This document shows, piece by piece, positions 54,976-62,337 of a stretch of 64,000 bases of DNA. This DNA is from Entomomonas sp945283395 (GTDB taxonomy: Bacteria > Pseudomonadota > Gammaproteobacteria > Pseudomonadales > Pseudomonadaceae). The translations under genes were made by a program, and so were the position numbers. Numbering within the stretch: position 1 is the stretch's first letter; every line of letters begins with the position of its first letter. A model generated the notes under the pieces. The model worked only from the letters and a program-made list of their open reading frames with translations, made no database searches and was not told where the DNA came from. The stretch spans positions 1 through 64,000 of the forward strand of contig CAMLLC010000009.1 in assembly GCA_946480835.1 (NCBI GenBank), written 5' to 3'.

Positions 54976-54998
54976 AAAGGCGTACTCTGTACGCCTTT
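54976..54998 (+). terminator. Hairpin between the macroglobulin and pbpC genes
   Basis: A perfect 10-bp stem AAAGGCGTAC / GTACGCCTTT with a three-base loop lies 17 bases after the stop. The sequence after it is AAATTAGG, without a T-run, so it probably attenuates rather than abolishes readthrough into pbpC. Confidence 0.55.
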
Positions 54999-55005
54999 AA
55001 ATTAG

Positions 55006-57357
55006 GTGAGAATAAATTTGGGTATTTGGCGTTTTCTAAAAAAATATTGGCGAATTTGGTTTGCAATACCTTTCTTTGTTATAACATTGTTATGGATAGC
55101 AGATAAATTATTCCCGCTTCCTATGCCTGATGAAGGTATGGCTAGAGTAGTGTTAGCTAGTGATGGTACGCCTTTGTGGCGATTTGCTGATAAACAAGGT
55201 GTATGGCGTTACCCTATTAATATTAAGCAAGTGTCACCCTTTTATATTGAAGCATTACTTACGTATGAAGATAGATGGTTTTATGATCATCCAGGGATTA
55301 ACCTCATTGCACTTGGAAGGGCTTTTTGGCAAAATTTAACAGGTGGTAAAATAATTTCTGGCGGTAGTACTTTATCCATGCAGGTAGCAAGGCTAATAGA
55401 TCCCCACCCCCGTAGTTATTGGGGAAAAATCCAGCAAATTTTTCGTACTATTCAATTAGAATGGCATTATTCAAAAGATGAAATTCTTACCTTTTATTTG
55501 AACCGCGCGCCCTATGGAGGAACTATAGAAGGTATAGCTGCTGCAAGTTGGACTTATTTAGGTAAGCCACCTAATCAGTTAACAAGAGCAGAGGCAGCAT
55601 TATTAGCAGTTTTACCACAGGCCCCAAGTAGGTTAAGACCCGATCGTTATCCACAACGTGCCAAGTTAGCAAGGGATAAAGTTCTAGATAGATTAGGTGA
55701 CTTTGCTATCTGGCCTAAGCACATAATTAATGAAATAAAACAAGAAAATATCTTTCTAGCTGAACGGCAAGAACCACAAATGGCACCTTTATTAGCAAGA
55801 CGGCTTTATAATGAAAATAAGACGGCTGTAATAGAAACTACTATAGATGTTGGTTTGCAGCGTCGTCTAGAAGATTTATTAAAAAGCTGGCAAATTAAAT
55901 TACCCGAATATACTTCTGCTGCTATACTAATAGTAGATCATCAAACAATGCAAGTAAAAGCCTATATAGGCTCAATAGATATTCAGGATGAAAAAAGATT
56001 TGGCCATGTTGACATGGTGACAGCTATTCGCTCTCCTGGCTCTACCCTGAAGCCTTTTTTGTATGCAATGGCAATGGATGAAGGATTAATTCATTCTGAA
56101 TCATTATTACAAGATGTCCCAAGACGTTACGGTAATTATAAGCCTGGTAATTTTTCAGCTGGCTTTATTGGTCCCGTTTCTGCTAGTGAAGCTTTAGCTA
56201 TGTCCCTTAATTTACCAGCTGTACAGCTATTAGAGGCTTATGGTCCGAAAAGATTTTATGGTGAGTTAAAAGGAGCGGGAGTTAAGTTATTATTACCCGT
56301 TATGTCAGAGCCGAATTTAGCAGTTATTTTAGGTGGAGTAGGAACAAATCTTGAGAATTTAGTGGCAGCTTATAGTGCCTTTGCTAGGAAGGGTAAAGTA
56401 GCTCAACTAATCTTTAAACCAACTGATCCATTAGTTGAAAGACCTCTAATATCAGCTGGTTCCGCATGGATTATAAAGCGTATCCTAGCAGGCCAAACAC
56501 AACCTGATAGAGACCCTAGAGCACGGCTAGTGCAAAATAATATTTTAGCTTGGAAAACGGGTACTAGTTATGGCTTTAGAGACGCTTGGGCAATAGGTGT
56601 AGGTCCTCGTTACTTAATGGGTATTTGGATAGGAAGACCAGATGGTACGCCAGTGCCTGGTCAGTTCGGCATGGCCTCTGCTACTCCACTATTATTGCAA
56701 GCACATGATTTAGCCATGAGTTACAATACCAATAAAATTCACATGCTTACTGAAAGTACACAGCCCAGTAGTGTCGGTGTAGCTGCTATTTGTTGGCCAT
56801 CGGGACAACCTTTAGCTATTACTGATACAAACTGCCGTAAAGAAAGATTTGCTTGGACCTTAGGCGGTCTGACTCCTCCTACTTTACAAGCAGCAGATCA
56901 ACCATTGGGAATAGGAATAAGTCAAACAATTTGGGTTAATAAAAAAGGATTACAAGTAGCTGCTGATTGCCCAGAAGCAACCCCAAAGCGTATAGACCTA
57001 TGGCCTGCGCCACTGGAGCCTTGGTTGATAAGCAAAGAAAGACGTACCAGACGTTTACCCAAAGTTGATACAACCTGCCCACCTTTAACTTTATCTTACT
57101 CCTCGCCTGTGTTTATTGTTGGAGTTAGACAAGGTGATAAACTTCGATTACCTGCTAGCAATAAACAACCCTTAGCATTAAAACTTTCTTCTTTAGGTGG
57201 TGCAGGGCAACGTTGGTGGTTTTTAAATGGGGTATTGATTAAAGAATCAGCACCTGATGAAGCCTTTGATAAAGTTTTTATGCATAAGGGTAAGCAACAA
57301 CTTACCTTATTAGATGAAATAGGACAAACAGCAACTATTGAATTTTCCATAGAATAA
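55006..57357 (+). CDS. pbpC: Penicillin-binding protein 1C
   Basis: This is a 783-residue bifunctional peptidoglycan synthase, anchored by one N-terminal helix (about 17-37). The GT51 glycosyltransferase domain (about 60-235) contains 'EDRWFYDHPGIN' and 'GGSTLSMQVARL'. The transpeptidase domain (about 300-560) has S346-T-L-K349, and K517-T-G in 'AWKTGTSYGFRDAW'. The BiPBP_C domain closes the protein (about 690-783). The GTG at 55006 is the longest start. However, AGGTGAG at 55004-55010 is well placed for a TTG at 55018, so the true N-terminus may be four residues shorter. Confidence 0.95.
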   Translation: MRINLGIWRFLKKYWRIWFAIPFFVITLLWIADKLFPLPMPDEGMARVVLASDGTPLWRFADKQGVWRYPINIKQVSPFYIEALLTYEDRWFYDHPGINLIALGRAFWQNLTGGKIISGGSTLSMQVARLIDPHPRSYWGKIQQIFRTIQLEWHYSKDEILTFYLNRAPYGGTIEGIAAASWTYLGKPPNQLTRAEAALLAVLPQAPSRLRPDRYPQRAKLARDKVLDRLGDFAIWPKHIINEIKQENIFLAERQEPQMAPLLARRLYNENKTAVIETTIDVGLQRRLEDLLKSWQIKLPEYTSAAILIVDHQTMQVKAYIGSIDIQDEKRFGHVDMVTAIRSPGSTLKPFLYAMAMDEGLIHSESLLQDVPRRYGNYKPGNFSAGFIGPVSASEALAMSLNLPAVQLLEAYGPKRFYGELKGAGVKLLLPVMSEPNLAVILGGVGTNLENLVAAYSAFARKGKVAQLIFKPTDPLVERPLISAGSAWIIKRILAGQTQPDRDPRARLVQNNILAWKTGTSYGFRDAWAIGVGPRYLMGIWIGRPDGTPVPGQFGMASATPLLLQAHDLAMSYNTNKIHMLTESTQPSSVGVAAICWPSGQPLAITDTNCRKERFAWTLGGLTPPTLQAADQPLGIGISQTIWVNKKGLQVAADCPEATPKRIDLWPAPLEPWLISKERRTRRLPKVDTTCPPLTLSYSSPVFIVGVRQGDKLRLPASNKQPLALKLSSLGGAGQRWWFLNGVLIKESAPDEAFDKVFMHKGKQQLTLLDEIGQTATIEFSIE

Positions 57358-57399
57358 AATGCTATACTTTCCAGTAAGATAATTATCAATTAAATATCC

Positions 57400-58152
57400 A
57401 TGCAAAAATTACTAAAAATTATGCAATCTATATACAGTTTTTTTAGAAAACTTGTTAAATATATTATCTTTACGGTAGTAGCGCTCTTGTTATTATCAGT
57501 ATTATTAGTCTTGAGTCTGCGATGGATTAATCCTATTACAACAACCCTGATAGTTGAACGTAAAATCGAAAGTTGGCGAACAGGCCAGCCTATTAATATT
57601 TTAAGACAATGGAGAGGTCGCTATCAAATAGCAGATGATCTTAAATTAGCAGTCATAGCTTCAGAAGACCAAAATTTTCCTTTTCATCACGGCTTTGATA
57701 TGGAAGCTATAGAAAAGGCACTTAAACATAATGCCGAAGGTGGAAAGTTAAGAGGGGCTAGCACTATTAGTCAGCAAGTGGCTAAAAATATCTTTTTATG
57801 GTCAGGTCGTAGTTGGTTCCGTAAAGGTTTAGAAGTGTGGTTTACGGCATGGATAGAGGTTTTGTGGACAAAAGAGCGAATCTTAGAAATATACTTGAAT
57901 AGTGTTGAATGGGGAAATGGTATTTTTGGGGCAGAAGCAGCTGCACAATACTATTTTCATGTTTCTGCTAGAGATATAACTAGACAACAGGCTAGTTTAA
58001 TGGCTGCCGTATTGCCCAATCCTAGAATTTGGAATCCTGCACAACCTATAAGTTACATCAAAAAGCGTTCGTTATGGGTACAAAAACAAATGAATAACCT
58101 AGGAGGTAATGCATTTATAAGAAAATTAAGATGTGGTAATAACTGTCTCTAA
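57400..58152 (+). CDS. mtgA: Monofunctional biosynthetic peptidoglycan transglycosylase
   Basis: This 250-residue GT51 enzyme polymerises lipid II into glycan strands. One N-terminal membrane helix (about 18-40) precedes the catalytic domain. Family motifs are the catalytic Glu in 'AVIASEDQNFPFHHGFD', 'RGASTISQQVAKNIFLWSGR', and 'KERILEIYLNSVEWGNGIFGAEAAA'. It lies 42 bases after pbpC in the same direction, giving three consecutive wall-related genes. In many genomes mtgA sits elsewhere, so this juxtaposition is specific to this lineage or its relatives. The start ATG has no clear binding site. Confidence 0.93.
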   Translation: MQKLLKIMQSIYSFFRKLVKYIIFTVVALLLLSVLLVLSLRWINPITTTLIVERKIESWRTGQPINILRQWRGRYQIADDLKLAVIASEDQNFPFHHGFDMEAIEKALKHNAEGGKLRGASTISQQVAKNIFLWSGRSWFRKGLEVWFTAWIEVLWTKERILEIYLNSVEWGNGIFGAEAAAQYYFHVSARDITRQQASLMAAVLPNPRIWNPAQPISYIKKRSLWVQKQMNNLGGNAFIRKLRCGNNCL

Positions 58153-58544
58153 ATTAATTTAATTAGGTAAAACAACTTTTGAAAAAGGATAAAAATACTA
58201 AAAATCTATATTCTTAAAAATGCCTAAATGTCATCGATTTAATTATTATTTCAGTTTCTACATTGTTTTAAAATGAAATATATCTTATAAATCATTAGAT
58301 TATCAAGGAGTAGTGCACGTTTACAGCTATTATTTCATCCCTTGGCTGTCTGTAACAATTATTTACTATCAAAATACTATGCTTAAATATGTTAGATAAA
58401 TAAGATAATGGATATGGCAATAAATAATGAAAAGATTGACTTCAAGAATTGAAAAAAAATACTACGTATTGCTTAAAAATTAGAGCAGTAAGTTGAATGT
58501 GTTAATTATAAGTAGTGTGACCGCAATAACTATTTAAACACTTG
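58153..58544. other. AT-rich intergenic region
   Basis: This is about 390 bases between mtgA and the SGNH remnant. No coding frame of note, no stable hairpin and no recognisable mobile-element end. Confidence 0.4.
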
Positions 58545-59322
58545 TTAAAACAAAGGGATTAAAAAACTGTTTCCGTATTCGTTCATATGACCCTTATCAT
58601 AATATAAGGGTTTTTTATTTTTACTACCTAAACATTTACCTTGTTTACAGAGAAAAGGTGTAGGATCTAAGATAACAGCATTACAATCAGTATCTAATAC
58701 GTTGAGTATAGGGGAGTTAGTAATAGACTGCTCGTGATAGTCTTCTATTGGAATGGAATAATCTTTGTCTATTATAGCTAAATATTTGGGGACATTTACA
58801 GCCATTGCAGGTGTCTTTTTGGCAATGTAAACAGGATTTGATTTAGAAATATTACAAATAATATTTTTATAAAATGTAATATTTTCTGTTAACTGATCGT
58901 TATTATTAGCAGTAGCCATTTCATTGATAAAAATAACTGGTATTCCTTGATAGTTTTTTAACTCGTTAAGTTTATCTTTTATGAATTTTCGACAGCCTTT
59001 ATATCTAGGCTTTTTTGTTTTATAGCCTGCAAAAAAGCCTGCATAGGTCCATTGTAGAGTCGCCCCCTTAGGTATTTGTTTTAGCTACTGCGCTAAAAAG
59101 TGAATTGCCAAAACTATCCCCTAATACTATAGCAGATACTTTGCCATTACCAATTTTACAAATTGGATAGTCAATAGTTTCCTGCATAAGTAAGCAGTTT
59201 GAGTTTGGGTTTATTTTATTATTTGCTTCAATAAATAAGAGTCTTTCTCTAGGATTAAAATTAATTAGCATTATTGTTATAAAAGGAAACAAAAAAAATA
59301 AAAGAATTAGCTTAGAAAATTT
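58545..59322 (-). pseudogene. SGNH-domain acyltransferase remnant (frameshifted, 5'-truncated)
   Basis: Two frames encode one SGNH hydrolase domain of an OafA/YrhL-type O-acyltransferase. The first (59322 to the stop at 59068) ends 'VSAIVLGDSFGNSLFSAVAK' with the catalytic GDS. At about 59073 the coherent frame moves by one base and continues 'PKGATLQWTYAGFFAGYK', then 'YQGIPVIFINEMATANNN' and on to 'LDPTPFLCKQGKCL' and 'YYDKGHMNEYGNSFLIP' with the catalytic Asp-His. The N-terminal ten-helix acyltransferase domain is absent; only part of one helix precedes the SGNH domain. Such enzymes acetylate O-antigen or other envelope glycans. It is non-functional as it stands. Confidence 0.78.
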
Positions 59323-59465
59323 TTATAAAACAAAAAAAACAATGAATAATGTTATTACCGTATAATGTACAACTCACACATAGCGGCTTTACCAATTAGG
59401 AAAATGATACGATTCAGAATATTACTAATATTTGTGCCGTAACAGTTGCTTTACTCAGTCTTGTT

Positions 59466-59909
59466 GTGACGTACATTATTTTTTATAAAAATACATCACC
59501 TGAGGTTATTGCATACTTAAAAACAGGAAAAGATAAAGCCAAGTCTGTTATATATTTAGAAATTAAAAATATAGGTAACGATTTTGCTCGGGATTTTGAA
59601 ATTTATATTGATTCAAAAATAGAGGTTTTAACAAAGCTACAAGATATTAAAATTGAATTTCCATTTTTTCAACCTCAAGCCTGTCTGGAATATTTTGTTG
59701 GAGTTGGGCATACGTTGTTAGGCGAAGATGTTCAGATTATAGTAAAAGTCAAATATAAGGCTAAAGCCCCTATTTTTAATTTTAGTATAAAAAAGGAACA
59801 TGTATACATCCTTAAGCAAAAAACGTTTTCATATCTTGATGCAGCGGATAATAGCAACTTAGCTAATATCGCGGATATCCTAAGAAAAATAGAAAAAAAG
59901 ATAAAATAA
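59466..59909 (+). CDS. Small hypothetical protein of the accessory island
   Basis: This is 147 residues from a GTG. The frame is open upstream to a TAG near 59400, and that upstream stretch encodes a hydrophobic helix ('ICAVTVALLSLVVTYIIFY'). The intended protein therefore probably had a short N-terminus and one membrane helix, but no ATG/GTG/TTG starts it properly. The soluble part is a beta-rich domain ('VIYLEIKNIGNDFARDFEIYI') ending with a basic helix. This 'one TM plus beta domain' plan is common in small accessory or phage-derived proteins. The start may have been lost. I do not recognise the family. Confidence 0.5.
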   Translation: MTYIIFYKNTSPEVIAYLKTGKDKAKSVIYLEIKNIGNDFARDFEIYIDSKIEVLTKLQDIKIEFPFFQPQACLEYFVGVGHTLLGEDVQIIVKVKYKAKAPIFNFSIKKEHVYILKQKTFSYLDAADNSNLANIADILRKIEKKIK

Positions 59910-59931
59910 AAAGGGCGCATAATGCGCCCTT
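59900..59931 (-). terminator. Strong terminator at the end of the small-gene pair
   Basis: The perfect 9-bp stem AAGGGCGCA / TGCGCCCTT with a three-base loop is followed on the minus strand by TTTTTATTTT. It terminates the minus-strand 64-residue gene and also lies just beyond the plus-strand gene's stop. Confidence 0.85.
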
Positions 59932-59946
59932 GATGTATGGTATTTA

Positions 59947-60141
59947 CTATTTAAAAAAGGTAGCGTAAATAGAAATAGCTAACCCTAGAATGCCTATTGT
60001 AGCAGCTGCTATAGTTAACCTCATCATCCAATCTGCTGTTTGTTGTTGGGCTATATATATATTTGCCTCTGGGTCGCCATACCCTGCACATTCATTAGTT
60101 AACCTTTTTGCCGCGTTATTAAACTCTATTGTTTTTATCAT
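59947..60141 (-). CDS. Small single-pass membrane protein (64 residues)
   Basis: This is a short protein with a polar N-terminus ('MIKTIEFNNAAKRLTNECAG') and a C-terminal membrane helix (about 41-61, 'RLTIAAATIGILGLAISIYA'). A good ribosome binding site (AAGGG seven bases before the ATG) and a strong terminator argue that it is expressed. It begins three bases after the stop of the MqsA-like fragment, so it was probably the second gene of that operon. The size and topology recall small accessory-island or phage proteins. Function unknown. Confidence 0.6.
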   Translation of the reverse strand: MIKTIEFNNAAKRLTNECAGYGDPEANIYIAQQQTADWMMRLTIAAATIGILGLAISIYATFFK

Positions 60142-60144
60142 ATA

Positions 60145-60339
60145 TTACCCTTTGATCTCGGCTAATAACTCTGGGTGTTTGTCTAATAGTCGTAGTAGTT
60201 GAATTAGCGCTTCTGGTGGCTTGTTCTTGCCTGTCTCGTAGCGTGAAAACGCATTAACGCCACCACCAAATATTTTAGCGGCTTCGCGTTGGTCAAGTTT
60301 TAATTTTTTACGTGGATACCGCCGTGATGAGTTTACCTG
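60145..60339 (-). pseudogene. MqsA-type antitoxin HTH fragment
   Basis: An open frame without a start codon encodes the C-terminal helix-turn-helix of an MqsA-family antitoxin. 'KLKLDQREAAKIFGGGVNAF' continues with 'SRYETGKNKPP', then 'LLRLLDKHPELLAEI'. The 'REAA.IFGGG..AFSRYE.G...P' signature is diagnostic. The N-terminal zinc-binding CxxC domain and any MqsR-type toxin gene are missing; the frame is closed upstream by a TAG at 60342-60340. It looks like a 5'-truncated gene joined to unrelated sequence. Confidence 0.72.
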
Positions 60340-60469
60340 CTATCGTTTCCTCTTTATTGCCTGCCACTAGCTTTTTATCATTTTCTAGTATGGTTTTTTC
60401 AACGTTCCTATAAGTATCTTTTGATTGATACACATTAATATTTCGTTCATAGCTTTGGTCGGTTATCAT
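60308..60469 (-). pseudogene. Fragment resembling the VgrG/gp5 repeat region
   Basis: A 53-codon minus-strand frame, 'MITDQSYERNINVYQSKDTY' through 'AGNKEETIAGKLITAVST', has the alternating polar/valine spacing of 'v.gn..etv.g....v'. That pattern is typical of the gp5-like beta-helix of type VI secretion VgrG proteins or phage spikes. It overlaps the MqsA-like fragment in a different frame. The assignment rests on this short pattern only. Confidence 0.35.
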
Positions 60470-60640
60470 ACCGTAAGTTGTTCGGGTCTAATCGCCGTCA
60501 ACACTTGCCGACTGATAGGCACCGGGGCCATCTTGCTATATTGATACACCATGACCTGCAGGGGGCTATCTTTCACCGTTACACTTAGCAGATATTGTTA
60601 ATTTAGATCCATTAGCACAGATTGATACTGATTAGTTGAG
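60466..60640 (-). pseudogene. Unidentified gene 3' fragment
   Basis: A minus-strand frame ending at 60466 contains 'SVTVKDSPLQVMVYQYSK' and 'MAPVPISRQVLTAIRPEQL'. It is coding-like with normal composition, but interrupted upstream by an in-frame TAA after 'QYQSVLMDLN'. I do not recognise the family. It appears to be another decayed piece of the island next to the tRNA gene. Confidence 0.4.
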
Positions 60641-60704
60641 CTGTGGACGTAATGTGGATGTTTGCAATATAAGAAAAAGCTTAAGAGGTTAATTTGAGGG
60701 CAAT

Positions 60705-60741
60705 AAAAAAAGCCTTGCAAGTATTATTTTGCAAGGCTTTT
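60705..60741 (-). terminator. Terminator of tRNA-Leu
   Basis: A perfect 13-bp stem AAAAGCCTTGCAA / TTGCAAGGCTTTT with an eight-base loop, followed on the minus strand by further T residues (TTT then A), directly downstream of the tRNA gene. Confidence 0.92.
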
Positions 60742-60745
60742 AATA

Positions 60746-60833
60746 TGGTGCCCGGGACCGGAGTCGAACCGGTACGGGTTATTCACCCGAGGGATTTTAA
60801 GTCCCTTGTGTCTACCAATTTCACCACCCGGGC
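60746..60833 (-). tRNA. tRNA-Leu (anticodon UAA)
   Basis: On the minus strand, the acceptor stem GCCCGGG pairs with CCCGGGC. There is a D-arm GGTGAAATTGGTAGACAC, an anticodon stem around 'GGGACTTAAAATCCC' giving anticodon TAA, a long variable arm (CTCGGGTGAATAACCCG) typical of type II leucine tRNA, and a T-arm CGGTTCGACTCCG. The CCA end is encoded (60748-60746). Total length is 88 nt. tRNA 3' ends are common integration sites, and decayed accessory genes lie on that side. Confidence 0.97.
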
Positions 60834-61247
60834 ATGGAATATGCTAAGTATATAGGTAATAAACTATAAATAGTTAACTACCGTATGGGCGAGCTATTAT
60901 AGGGATTTTTTTATAAAAAACAACCGTTATTTTGATAAATTATAAAATTATTTGTAATGTTTGTTATTCAATCTAAAAAATATTTTTATAATAAGGTGTT
61001 AAGTAAAAAAGAGCTTTAAAATTAACGCGCCCTTATTTTAAAGTAGAAATATTTTGTTTGATTTTTAATTACTTAATAAAGGGCAAGATAATCAGAAAAT
61101 TATATAATATGGGACAATGAATTTTAATTTATGAAATGCAACTGTTTTGCAAAAAAATGCTCTTATCATAGTCAATTTTGATTGAAGCTGATAAGCTGAT
61201 ATTTTATTTTTACCTTAGTTAACTATGAATGGTCATAAGGAAATAGT
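60834..61247. other. Intergenic region between tRNA-Leu and the FKBP gene
   Basis: This is AT-rich divergent DNA containing the promoters of the tRNA (minus) and the FKBP gene (plus). No gene or strong structure identified. Confidence 0.45.
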
Positions 61248-62141
61248 ATGAAGAAAAATTACTTAGCTATAGCAGTAGCTACTTTAGCTTTTACATTGTC
61301 GGCTTGTGATTCAAAGTCTGAGCCACAAAAAATAGAAGATACACCGACTGCTCAGACAACAACCGCACCATCAGGTACTACTGCATCAGCTCCAGCAGAA
61401 AATACTTCGTCTGCAAATACTCCTGCCGATGGTGCCGTTAATATGGAAAATATTTCTTATTTGCTTGGCTATAATTTTGGTAAAAACATTGAGCCTACAG
61501 GAATTAAAGGATTTGAGTCTGAGCAGATATTAGCAGGTCTAAATGACGCATTAGCAGGAAAAGACTCTAAGTTAAGTAAAGAGCAAATGCAACAAGCTGT
61601 AACTTCATTACAAAGCATGGTGCAAAAAGCAGAGCAAGAACATGCTAAAGCTTATGAAGAGAAAGGTAAGGCGTTTTTAGTAGAAAATGGTAAGCGTGAA
61701 GGTGTTATCACTACTAAATCTGGTTTGCAATATGAGGTTGTTGAAGCGGGAAATGGTCCTAAACCTGTTAAAGATGATGTGGTTGAGGTCAATTATGAAG
61801 GCAAATTGGTAGATGGTAATGTATTTGATAGTTCCATAAAGCGTGGTAAACCTGTTGAATTTGCTGTTGGCTCTGTAATTCCAGGTTGGGTAGAGGCTTT
61901 GCAGTTAATGCAGGTAGGAGAAAAAGTTAAACTCTATATTCCCAGTGAATTAGCGTATGGTGCTGAAGGTATGCCGCCAGTTATTCCACCTAATTCAGTA
62001 TTAATTTTTGATGTTGAGTTAATAAACATTAAGAAGCCAGAAGCTAAAACTGCTCAGAGCGGCAACTCAAAAGAAACAGTTAAACCGGCAGTAAATACCA
62101 AAAACAAAGCTAAAGCGAACGCGAACGCTGATAAAAAATAG
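61248..62141 (+). CDS. FKBP-type peptidyl-prolyl isomerase lipoprotein (Mip/FkpA-like)
   Basis: This is a 297-residue exported isomerase. The leader ends with lipobox 'TLSACDSK' (Cys at about residue 20). A T/S/A/P-rich linker (about 28-60) is followed by the helical dimerisation domain 'NISYLLGYNFGKNIEPTGIKG' (about 67-130). The catalytic FKBP domain (about 150-260) has 'VVEVNYEGKLVDGNVFDSS', 'PGWVEALQLMQVGEKVKLYI' and 'ELAYGAEGMPPVIPPNSVLIFDVEL'. A Lys/Ala/Asn-rich tail ends the protein. It assists periplasmic folding of outer-membrane proteins. AAGGA precedes the ATG, and a strong terminator follows. Confidence 0.93.
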   Translation: MKKNYLAIAVATLAFTLSACDSKSEPQKIEDTPTAQTTTAPSGTTASAPAENTSSANTPADGAVNMENISYLLGYNFGKNIEPTGIKGFESEQILAGLNDALAGKDSKLSKEQMQQAVTSLQSMVQKAEQEHAKAYEEKGKAFLVENGKREGVITTKSGLQYEVVEAGNGPKPVKDDVVEVNYEGKLVDGNVFDSSIKRGKPVEFAVGSVIPGWVEALQLMQVGEKVKLYIPSELAYGAEGMPPVIPPNSVLIFDVELINIKKPEAKTAQSGNSKETVKPAVNTKNKAKANANADKK

Positions 62142-62162
62142 TTAGGTTTGCTTCTAGTGTTT

Positions 62163-62191
62163 AAAAAACCTCGTCTATGACGAGGTTTTTT
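62163..62191 (+). terminator. Intrinsic terminator after the FKBP gene
   Basis: A perfect 13-bp stem AAAAAACCTCGTC / GACGAGGTTTTTT with a three-base loop, 21 bases after the stop. Confidence 0.95.
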
Positions 62192-62196
62192 ATTGA

Positions 62197-62313
62197 GTGG
62201 TTTGCCTAGATACAGGTGCAGTTAAATCTCATGGTAGTTTAAGTTTATTAGATATTCATAGCAATAAAGTTTATTATGGTTCATTAGGTAATAAGCTAGC
62301 CGTGTATAGCTAA
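62197..62313 (+). pseudogene. Possible 3' remnant of a metallophosphoesterase gene
   Basis: A 38-codon frame reading 'VVCLDTGAVKSHGSLSLLDI' followed by 'HSNKVYYGSLGNKLAVYS' ends at a TAA, 24 bases before ribB. The 'CLDTGA..G.LSL.D' pattern is like the C-terminal strands of calcineurin-type phosphoesterases (ApaH/PrpE-like: ALDTG..GG.LT). No start or upstream portion remains; the FKBP terminator is immediately upstream. The match is short. Confidence 0.4.
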
Positions 62314-62337
62314 ATATTAAAATAAGTAGGAGTCAAA

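Noticed and set aside
59990..60202. A 70-codon plus-strand frame across the small membrane gene
   Set aside because: Antisense to the better-supported 64-residue gene, which has an RBS and terminator.
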